A DNA stretch of 64,000 nt, taken from positions 54,826,312 through 54,890,311 of the forward strand of contig NC_087066.1 of NCBI RefSeq assembly GCF_963678635.1. Reading direction: 5' to 3'. Position numbers and translations under genes: made by a program. The notes below the pieces were generated by a model. The model ran no database searches. It was not told the origin of the DNA and saw nothing but the letters and a program-made list of their open reading frames with translations. The DNA comes from Symsagittifera roscoffensis (Eukaryota > Xenacoelomorpha > Acoela > Convolutidae). Shown piece after piece: positions 47,201 through 59,200 of this stretch; positions within the stretch are counted from its first letter, which is position 1; every line of letters begins with the position of its first letter.

Positions 47201-50200
47201 TAATAGTGGTTTCATTATCATAGGAACTTTGTATTCGAGTATATTTTACGTTTTTTTTTCTTTTTTTCGTTTTCTTTTCCGCGCAAAATTAGTTACCACA
47301 ATAATCATCAAAGTAGGTTGAGCGATGTATCCTTTTAAAATCAATTCATTTGTGATTCGAACGACTTTAAGAATTTTTCCAACAAAATTCCCAGTGTCGA
47401 CAAACACCAGTTTGAATTCGAATGACTTTAAAAAGTTTTCCAACAAAATTCCAAGTGTCATGAAACACCGTTTGGAAAAATTTAAAAGTTTTCCCAACAA
47501 GTTTCCCAGTTTCGAGAAACACCGGTTTCAGACACGGGTTTACTTCCTTGTCAGCAACAAAATTATTTTAAAATATTTAGAAAAAACTATTATTCAAGAA
47601 AACTTTCAAAATTTTGGTTCGTGAGTTTTTTTTGCTTAGTAATCTTTTTTTAAAGACAACTGTTGACGATTTTGCATTTTGCCTAATTTACTAACTTTTT
47701 ACGCGTACGCATGTGTATAGTTTTATCATCACACCACCTTCAAAAAAATGACACTAATTTGGAGAACTTCATAATTTTAAGAACTGGATTTATTTGTAGT
47801 TTTTATGAACATGGTCTGGAAATTATGTACTGCTTGTACATCAACCGCCTATCCTTGTTATTTTTTTAAATTTAAACGGCAATTTTTGATCAATTGAAAA
47901 TTATGCTCTCAAGTTAATTTTTTCAATGATTACTTTTTATGAAGTAATGTGAACTTGAAAGTTGGCCATCTCGTTAGTTTGGAATAACTAATAAATGGGC
48001 TCTTTCCAGTTTTTTTTATTAATGCATAGCATTAGCGCGCAGTAATTCAGCTCGAAAAAAAGTTAACTTGATTTGGAGCACGTTATTTTGAACTGCAAAA
48101 CATTGAAGAGTATGTTTTTGCTCTTTCTCACATGTTTTTTCACGACAATACATGAATGAAAAAAGAAATCATTTGCATAGTTTCGCGCACTTTTCCGGGC
48201 TCTTTCACAATTTTCCAGGCTCTTTCACAATTTTCCGGCATCTTTCCCTCAGAAAGAGCAAAAAGATACTCTTCAACAGTTAGATCATAGTTGAAGATGG
48301 CTTTGGATAAAAGAGCCGCCATCGGGCACTTTGTGCCCTCAGGCCTGGCTCTTTTTCCCTCGGGCATCTTTCAACTATGTTCTAACTACTACTTAATACA
48401 CCAAATTGCAAATTTTTGTTGAATTGAATTTTTGAATTTTTTTCATAACTAAAAACTACTTCATACAATTAAACTGGCAGTCGGAACAATCGGGAGTTTG
48501 CTGTTTTTCGCATTTAAAATTGTTTTTTAATTAATGTTAGCAAGTTGAGTACAATTTTTGACAATGTTTCATCCATATGGGAAAAATTTTAGGTAAAGTG
48601 TTTTTAGGAGCAAATTTATCTAACAAATTAACTTTAGACGAGGCCAATCGTATATCAATCGTTATGCAATAAATTATAGTCGTTTTCTTTCGAAAGGCAA
48701 TAAAAAACGGGACAGATTTAAAATTTACCGTTTTTCACCATTTTTCGTAATTGTATCGTGTTTCTCAAGATAACAACCAATCTACGTGAAAATATTGAGA
48801 TAAAAGAAAGAGCGCTGAGTGTTATTTTTTCATTCATCGACTATCTTCAAAGCATGTTCAAGATCACTGTTGGGCCCAAGTGAACAAATTATTCCCTATA
48901 ATAACCAAATAAATAAATGGTAATAGGCCAACAGGCCGAAGGGCCAACAAACCGAAAATAAGATTACCATTCCCACAACCGAAAATTGATCTTGTTACGC
49001 AACATAACAACAGATTTTTACTGATGCTGTGCAATTGTTACGTAATTTCTGGCGATATATATATTCAAGATATGGCGTTTTGTAGATATGGCGGATAGTT
49101 GAATATCCGCCGAAATAACCACCGACGATCACCACCGACGATCACCACCCTAAAAATAAAGCAGTATGTAAGTCATGATATAAAACTCTGAAATCTGATT
49201 GGCTGAAAAAGAACGTTTTAACTCCTTTAAAGTGAGCGATATCCTCCTTCAACTGATTTTTGGGGGAGATTGCTTCCCTGATACCTAATTTATCTCCAAT
49301 CAAAAACGGACACATTGTTTTCTCAAATCCGAGCTACTTTTGCTTTGAATTTTTTTTTCACTGACAAATGCAGTCGGAGCATTCTGTACTACTCATACAG
49401 TAGACAGGTAGGTTTGGTTGTTGATTAGGTATTGAAGAGTAGCAGCAACCACTCTCTCATCTTCCCCCTGGACAACATCCAGCCCCACGTGGGGGGAGTG
49501 TGGACTTGTGGGGCCACTAACGAGGTCGGAAGCTCCGTGGAGGTCAACACTACCGTCATTGTACACTGTGAGTATAACTAAATGAGGAAACAAGAAAGTC
49601 AGACTGCTGTGCAAGTAGCGTAGAATGTTCCCACCACGCTGATTTTTTTTTTAAATCAAATACAAGTAGAAAAAATTTGCAAAAAGACGGCAAATACTTT
49701 TTATCTAAATGATGTTTGTTTTTTTTCAAGAAAAAAAACAATCGAGTTAGATGAAAAAAATGAAAAAATGAATGGTAATAATAGCTAAAATGGCTTTATA
49801 TTGAGGTAGAATTAAATTGAGAGCTCAGTTTATCATAGCGTATCATTCGTACATTTTGAGTCATCTTGTCTGAAAAACGGGAAAAAAATCAAATAACGAC
49901 AAATATAGCTTTTTAAAATGCTGCCACAATTGACCCCATACACGCTTTATTTGAAATAGTCAAAATCGGGGAAAAGTACCTTACCACAAATTTAACTTGC
50001 CTTCATTTCCTAAATTGGCCAAAACTTTCTCGTATTCTTAATTTACCGATGAATTGAGAAAGAAATGCATAATAGCAAAAATAACGTCTCGCATCAGATT
50101 TTTTTGCCTCGATTTTGTTGGTCAATTTCTACAAAATTCGAATATAAATCATAATCGATCAAAAATAAATAACAATGTTACTAGGTATCTGTCTAAGCAA

Positions 50201-53200
50201 GAAAATCACTTTTTAATCGACTTAAGACTTTTTCAAGAAAGTTTGAAACTTTTTGGTTGAAATTTAAACAATGTTTAATAGATTACAATCAATTATTTTT
50301 GGCAAATTGCGTCGTCATTTATTCTTAGTTTAAAAGTCACAGGAGTTCTTGGGTTATTACAGAGGGATTTTAACTTAACTAGTAAGTTAGTTAATAATTC
50401 TTGTTAGTATAATTTTTAAAATTGTTAGTCAAGCCAGTGCTGGAGTTGACAGCAGACAAGACAGAGTTGAAGGAGGGGGAGACATTTGAGGCGAGTTGTG
50501 TGTCCACCTCCTCCCCCTCCCCCACCCGCATGCAGTGGCTACACCTCAACACAGGCATAGTCCTCACTCAAATACCCCTGGGCGGCAACCCCAATCGACG
50601 CACCCACTCTGTACCACACTACAGGTGAGAAACAACAATTTATAATAGAACCTCCCACGGGTCATTTCTGCTATACAGCCCAAATGATCAAACTGTTAAT
50701 TGAGTTTCTCTTATTGAAAATGCTGAGAACTCTAGCTGATTTTAATTTCAGCCGATCATATTGGAGCACCATGATGAAAATTTCGGAATGGCAAAAAGAA
50801 TAGTTTTTGGGCCGTGCAACAGAAAAGACCCGAACCCGCCAGAGTTGAACATAGTTATGAGTCAATAATTTTCCTTTGAATTTGCTAAATTTTAATTTGC
50901 TTGTGTTTCAAAAAATATCATTAGATAAGATTGGAAACCATTTATAATTACTAAATTACTAAATTAATGATTTTTATCAGTAATGAAACTAGAAAGAATT
51001 GTGGAAAATTATGGCGGAACCACTCAATATTTATTCTGAAATAACTGGTTTTCAGATGACATCGGCCAAAATTGGAATAGAAAAAACTGTAAGAAACTCG
51101 GCTCATATCTTCTGTTTTCCCACCGGATGCCTTTGTGTTCTGTCGACCTAGTTCACTCTGACTAACTTTTGTCCCCCTGGTCCAATTGTCATGAAACTTT
51201 TCATCTGGTTGCATTACGCAATTACAAACGCATTTTTGTCATATACAGCCTCGTAAAACCAAGAGTTATTTTGTAAATCTGATGGTTTTTCCCAAAACTA
51301 TGTAAAAATTGTTTTTTTTATTCAAAAAAATTTTTCAATTGGAACGATTTTTCCTGAAATTTTTCATTTAGGAAAAAAAATTTATGTTGTTTTAACTAAA
51401 TGTTGTAATTTACGAACTGAAACAGTATTTAGTTTTTATCAAAATGATCAGCGTATTATCCTTGTGTCACTTTTCACAGACGGAAAACAGACGCGGCCTT
51501 CCCCTCCTCCTCCGTGACGAAACTGGACCTGGTGCTGCCCCGCATCTCCCCCCAGAAGAGTGGCACTCTGGTGTGTGTGGGGGAGAATGAGATGTACAAT
51601 GGACAGAGACTGGTCTCCAGGAAGTCACTCAACCTCACTGTTCAAAGTATATTTTATAGATTTGCATCATCAGCGAGTGTGAATAAAACAGCCGAAGTAC
51701 AGTGCTGATTTAAATTATCCGGACAAAACGAACAAAACTTGAATTTTCCAACACGTTTTTCTCAAATTGGGTTACTATTAGACAAAAAAGGAAGAGAATA
51801 AAAGTTGCTTAGAATTTCATCAGAATTAATATGTAGAAATTTTTTCTTCGAAATTCTCAACCAAACATTTAGCCCAAAAATGGGTCATTTTGGCTTTGTT
51901 CAATTAATCAAGAATTACGCTGAAACAACTTTGTTGATTGATGAAAAATATATATATCACAAGAAGCCTTTTACACAGCGCAGAAGAAAAAATTGCTCCA
52001 TACTAATTCTGATGAAACTCTAAGCAACTTTTATTCTGTTCCATTTTTGTCTAATAGCAACCCAATTTGAGAAAACGTGTTAAACAATTCAAGTTTTGAT
52101 CGTTTTGTCCGGATAATTTAAATCAGCACTGTGTAAACCAACCGAAAATGCGCAGAGTATATAAGCCAGCGGAAAAGTTAAATCATAAGAATGAAATTTA
52201 CATAACTTTCGTAACGGTCCTTTAAATGATACATAACTGTTATGTAACACTTACGTATTTTCGATGGTTGATACTCGGCTGGTTTATATTTTGGCTGCGG
52301 AGAGCTCAAGTGCTAATTTACTTCCTCGGAATCTATTTTGATAGGTGTGATCCAAAAAAAACTTAGTCTATTTTTTAACAACATTAGCAAACTTGAGCTG
52401 AAACGGCCATTTTTAGTTACACCAAGCCACGTAACAAATCTTTTTTTTGCAAATCAAAAATTTGAAAAACAACCGAAAAGAAAAAACAGTTTTTATTGGT
52501 TATTTATTAGTGATATCATAGTTTTTTTAGTAAGTAATTAGCCACAATTTGTACTGCAAAAAATATTTATTTAAGCTACATATTAGCAATTTTTCAGCTA
52601 ATTTAGAGATTTTTAGAAATTTTTCAACTGCAAAATTATCGATAAGCTATCGCTAATTCATTGAGCAATGCGGAAATAACACCAAAAAATCTATGAAAGT
52701 CTTACTTAGACTGGGTTTGCATTTTTTCCTCAATAATTGTAACTGGGAGCTCAGCCCGGGTAAATAAATCTTATAGTGTTACACTTAAAAAATTATAATA
52801 ACATATACATTTTTCGAATAAACAAAATTTTACAGAAAAATCAGCGGATTCTGAAAAAATTTCACGCACGCAGATTTAAAATTTCGGGCGACTTTGAAAC
52901 AATTGTTTCTGTCCGAAAAATTTTATTTTTGCAGGTAAATAATTTCTGCAATCCGTCTATATAAAACTTTTTCACGGAAGTTTGATTTGTTTGAATAATT
53001 TTTTGAAAATCTATCAAAAAAAATTGTCGTGTTTCTTTGTGTTCATTTAACTTCAAACAACTAAGTAGATTTCAGTAAAACTTCGAAATTGTTTATTTAG
53101 TGTTTTGGTTGAAAATCAATTTTCTCATTGTTTTCTCCGTTTTCAGGACTTTTTTGGTCATTGTTGAAAAAAAACAGATTTGAGGAGAAAAACTGTTGTC

Positions 53201-56200
53201 GTTTCTTCTGTGATGCTTAAAACATGTCATAAAAAATAACGTATGTCATAAATAATTTTGTGAATTTTAAAATATTTATCAAAAAACTTAAAATGACAAA
53301 TGATAGATTTATATATCTGTGATAACTCAAGGAACTAGCTCTAATTTTTAGTAAAACTATTGAAATCACTTTAGATCCTCCAAAAAACATGCATATTTAC
53401 CCCCACGTGGACAAAGTAACTGCTGCGGAGGGGGACGATGTGCAGCTTAAATGTGTGTACGACGAAGGACTCCCCGCTTCCCTCACCGAATGGACCTTCA
53501 GATCCCACGGAAGGATCACAAGTGCTGCGGGTGGCCAAAAAGGAACGCCTGGAGTTTTTGGTGGCGCTTCGGAGGACTTGGTTCGAGTGTCACCTTCCAG
53601 GTAGGGTGATCACTTAAGTGTAAGATTAAGAAAAAGAATAAGAAATCGTGATCACAAGGTTAAGCTGTTCACTCCGACTCAAAATCAAGCACCCAAAGTT
53701 AAAATGTAATTCGCTCACCAGAAAAACCGCATTATAAGTTTTTCTCATACCTATAACCGCTGATCGCAGTTTTGTTAAAGAACTACTTAATATTTTTGGC
53801 CACTGATTTGTTCGTCTTACCACGATTTTTATGGGCTAGAGTTGTGCGAAACATAATCATCCCGATCATTTTGATTATGCTTTAATTATCCGACACGACA
53901 AATGTATTTTAAAGGGCACTCTGATCAAAATGAAGCTTCATGTAAGGGTTTTTGGAATACCAAAGGGAAGGAAGAGTGAAATTTCTTGCTTAACCTCCCA
54001 ATGATTTTTTCTGCATATTTGCGAACCTTTACAGGTAACACTTTTTCCGGTCAAACATAGTAGAAAAAACTGTTCCTTGGTCCAGCAATATGGAAACGCA
54101 TCTTATTCGGTGGAACACAGTAAACACACAAGTGATTTGGGTCAAGTCAGTCTGCTCATAAAAAGCTAGGTTCAAAATTGCTAGAATATATGGAAGAATT
54201 GGTCTTTTCCGAAGCCTGCTAGAAATACGCACCTGTTTAGGTCCAAAGTGGTGGATGGGATTGGGTACTCGTGGCTGGACGTGAACAGAATCACCAAGTA
54301 CCAGTCTGGAGTCTACACCTGCAGCGCCTGGAGCTCGCTTTTCCCCCTCAAAATCAACAAGACCATATCAGTCGATGTAGTGTGTGAGTAAAAGGACAGG
54401 GTTCTTGTTCCCTAACCCCTGTTACCCGGGCTGAGATGCTTGACTCATGATTCGACCAAAACGGTCAAACGGATTCCGATTTTCGTTGCAAATTAAGACG
54501 GTCAAACGAAGACTATAGTCGAACAAAGTCAAATTAATCATGGGTCGAAGTCAAACACACAAAACAAGAAAGTTAACAAGGTTCAAGGACAGCCGTACAT
54601 TCTTTGGAACTCCCCCATATTTGAACTTCAATTTTAAAAATACTAACTTTAAGTTTTCATAAACGTACTACAATTTTTCATGATGAGCATAGATTTTTTG
54701 AACTGTCTTCATTAGAGCTCGCATTTCCAAAATTATGCACAACGCTAAAAAGTTACCAGCATCAAAAAAAAGAATGTTCCAAGAGTAAAGCGGGGTTCAA
54801 ATTGATTCAAAAGTAAAGCGGGCTCAACACTTAAAAAGCAGAAGCAATCAACAAGCGATACCTTAGCGATTGTGGATCCGGCATGGAATGTTTCACAAAA
54901 CTAGTATTCACGGCCAACACAATCAATGGCAATATTTAGTTCATTTGCCAAATATAGCTTTGATCAGGGGCGGATCTAGGATTTTCTCGACGGGGGGCGG
55001 ATTTTCAAAAAATTTTTGCAAATTTTGTAGACATTTTTTTAGGTCAACCAAATTGATTTTGTGAGCTCTCCTAAAGCACTAACAAGACGGCTTGTATCAC
55101 TGCCAAGCCCTTAATGCTCCGACTGCATTTTAAGGTCTTTGGAGCAGTAATAATTTGAAAAATATAATGAAATAAAATAAAATATTAATTTTTTAAATAA
55201 AATAAAATAATAAATTTTTTTATAAAAAAAACTTGAGGTTTTTTGTGAAAACATCCCCCGCACGCCATATTCAGTACAAAGTGATAAAATTTGCTCCCAT
55301 TAACAAATCAGTTATGGCTTATAAGCTTCCTTGAACCAATTTGGAACAATTTCTAAGACAGATTAATTCTCGCTTGCGCGTTAATAGCGCGAAATATATC
55401 CCGTGTTAATTGTCCCAAATTGGCCATAATGTTAATATTTAAACCCCCATAACTTAAAGAAAAATTCTCACAGGTAAAATATCTTTTAGAATTTAAGCTT
55501 AAGACAACAATAACTTTGGAATGATAAAAAATTCCGTCAAAAATGGCTAGTTAAAAAGTCGAAAATTGTCTGAAAAAAAAAAACCCACCCCGAGCACAAA
55601 TATTCCGTTACTTTCGTTATGAAAGTCGAACAATTACTTTCGTTACAAAAATTGTAACAAAAAAACGCCATTTTGGCCAATTTTTCTGCGCCGCAGGCAA
55701 ATTTTTGAAAACCAGGTCAAAAGCAAAAAAGCCGTTTTTGGGCAGTTATTAGAAAACTTTGACAAAAAAATGCGTTTTTTTAGCGCGCGACATCCTTCAA
55801 AGTTGGTATTTGGGTTTCTTAAAAAGTACCAAGGGGGGACCTTTTTGAGTTGACAGGGGGTTGAATCCCTGAGAAGGTGCGTCCACGCCCCCGCCCCTCC
55901 CCTAAATCCGCCCCTGGCTTTGATTGTTTTTTTTCGGCAAGATTGTTGGTTTTTATCAATGGTTTCACCAAAACTTCAACAATTATGCCTTCTGGTTTTT
56001 ATTTTTAGCACGTATTTTTCAGACAATTTTTATCACATGCTTGTGTTTTTTTAATCGCTGCATTTGACATTCAAAATGCCTCGATCAATGCATCAACAAG
56101 CACTCATCAAGCATAAACAATCATTCCCTGAATTATATTCTGAAATGTCTCGCTATATAAGTTTTTACTTTCAAGTCTCTTTCCTTATATTATGTTGTTT

Positions 56201-59200
56201 TTGCTGAAAAAGCAGTTTGTTGAAATTGAAACCCTTTCAGAAAGTATTGAGACATTCGCAAAATTAAAATATTCAGAAACAGTTATTGTTATTCGAAAAA
56301 ACTGACGGAAAAGTTCTGCTTGGGATACTTCTTTCTCTCCAGACAAGTTTCGCCTTTTCAACTAGCAAGTTTTGACGGAAACTTTAAAATCTCATTCGAG
56401 AAGTATTGTTGTCTGTTGTCTTGAGGTCAAACTTAAAAAGATGTTTTACTTATGATCCTTTTTCATAAATTTATAGGTGTATTCTCCAACTGGCCTTGTT
56501 TGTGGGCAAAATTTTAAAAATTATATCAAAAATTTGCTTAAAAAATCTGCGAAGTTGGCAAAACTGTAATTATAGTGAAAAAGTTTTTAAAAATACAAGT
56601 TTAATCACTAATAGAATTATCCCAAACTGATCAAATGACTTTTTTTAAACACTGATAATTTTACGAATAAATTTTAGCAGTTCAAATCTTGCAGATAATA
56701 AAAAGTTACTCAAAAAACCAACCCGAACGTCAATTTTCCTTGATTTTCTTTAAAAGTCAAGATAACAAAAATAACTGTGGCACTTTTCTGTCAAATAAAT
56801 AAACTTGAATTCTTAAGGCTTTAGGATTAAGATTTTTGTCTAACAAACAAACTTGGATTCTCTAGACTTTTGATTCCAGAAGAGACAAATAGTCGATTGA
56901 AAAGGATTAGTTCCTTTTATAAAAACAGTTGAGTTTAAAACAGATTAAAATGTCATATTGTTTTAAGTAACTAATCGGCCAAAAATGAATTTTAATTTAA
57001 GTCTTCCTGTAGCTGCATTGATTTGAAGGTTTTCTTGATAAACAGAAGATTGAAAAGTAAAAAGCTCATAATTCTGCGGCATTGAAAATTACCATCAATT
57101 ATAAATTCTGTGCTCATTCCTGAAGTCACTGCAGCAAATTAAAAATACCCTCTTTTCAAATTCGATTATTTTTCAATTAAATATATATTAAATGTTGAGG
57201 TAGTCACCAAAATAAGACTCAAGTAAATAAAATTGTAATTGTAAAGGTCCCGTTGACTGAATTAAAAAAAATGTAATTGAAATTAAGTTTCGTTTTGCAT
57301 GCTTGATGTCATTCTCGTAAGGGCTCCGCCTCTCATCAAGTCCAAATTCTCCCAGACTTCGTATAGTTACTAGAAAGAAACTCGGTGTTTTATTTTTTTG
57401 CTTTTTACTAATAATTATAGAATTTCATTTCCTGCTTTTTCTCCAAAATCCTGATTGAAACGTGAAAACTTCATTACTTATTTGTCACAAGGACGTTTCA
57501 TGTCAGTTATTTTTTGCTAGATAATTTCGCAACCAAAAATTCCCCTGTTCACTATTTAACCTTGGCAATTATTAATAAACCTGTTCTATCTCCTAAAAAG
57601 TAGTGAAAACAGAATTTCAAACAAACAGTTCACATCTAAAAGTATAAAGTTGTATGCCAATTTGGCGCAAAATTTAAGCTCGTTATTTTTTTAAAGTTGT
57701 ACCAAGAATGAGTTGTATTTTTACGCTACCTAGCTCTTATTCAATATTTTACTTCTACCTATTTGCGACTAATTGTTACATTCTACTTGTTCAGTGTAGC
57801 TACAGCGTGAAAAGTCTTCCAGGTAAAGCTATGGTAGTTGACCCCCGAAAATAAAATAGGTTTTTGTTGATGAGGAATCTGTTCACCGCCTAAAGGTTAG
57901 GGCGTGAACTTTTATGATAATTTTTATGCAATTTTTTGTGGGTTGACCTTAAGTATAAATTCTTCGAAAATTTGTTGGGTACAAATATGCATTTATTGTG
58001 GAGCGCGCGCCAAGAAAAGCCTTCGAAACCTTATTTTTGCGCTTTTTTGTATTTTTTCTTTTGGAATGTGCGGAAAATTACCTCCCCTCCTTGAAATTGT
58101 AGACCAATGCATTATCTACATAAAGTTATATAAAAGTAGGTCACTGATAATAAAAACCTGCATATCCCAAGCCTGGTAATAAACATTTCTGGTTAACATG
58201 CGTCAAGCTAGTGTCATCTTTCAGATCCCCCCACCAAGCCCATCCTGGAGCTGCGCTCCCCTCAAACCCTGCAATTTCCGAGGGGGACATTGAAAGCGAA
58301 GTGTACCTCCAACTACAGCAACCCGAAGGCAGTTATCCACTGGTATCTGGAGGGGGTGCAACTGATCGACGAACAGGGGGGAGGGGACACTGTCATTGTC
58401 AACTCAGATGACTTAATTGGTAATTTACAAACACTAATTTTTTTCAAACCATATGCAAGGGGGCGCCTCCGGACAATTCGGTTTAAAAACAGTTCAGCCA
58501 ATATGAAATTCAGACGACTCAGCTAAAAGTATACCGACAATTCAGCCACAGAAAGTTCAGCCACAGAAAATTCAGCCAAATTAATTTAAGTGCCGACCAA
58601 TAATTAACTTCACATAAAAACTTAGAGCATTTCTTAATTAAAGGTTTATTAGTAACCAATGCAGTCGCGTCAACGTGTTGCGAACTTGCCAACATATGAT
58701 CGGTCGCTATACGAAATTTAGAGCCGGTTGTGGCCGCGATGCCCATCGCCGACCTTACACCAAGAAAAAAATACAATTCCAACTTTTTCGAATCTAACCT
58801 GTTGAAAAACTGGCTGAACTGTCTGCGATTCAGCTGTTTGTGTATTTGTGGCTAAGCTGCTCAAATTTCTAAATTCGCTGAATTGTTTGAACGCCGCAAG
58901 GGGAGCTACCCGCACTCAGTAAAAAGAGAAATTAATAGTTTATAATGGATTTTCATTGTCAGTCTACATAAATTTCAAAAAGAATTGATTATAATCGAAC
59001 CCATAAAAATCATTATAACAAATTATCATCGATTATGATCAATTATTTTAAGAAAGTTTTTTTTCTCAATCCTTTATTATTCAACAAACGCCATCGCTTC
59101 AGTTCGTTTTAGTTTTGTTTCGTGTGAGCGTGCTTTTCAATTGATTACCGAACTAAAAGAAACTTTAATTTTGTACTTAAAGCCACCAGCGGATTTATTA

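Noticed and set aside
58211-58411. ORF in another frame over the Ig9 exon
   Set aside because: The Ig frame is supported by splice phase and C/W spacing. This one is a shadow.
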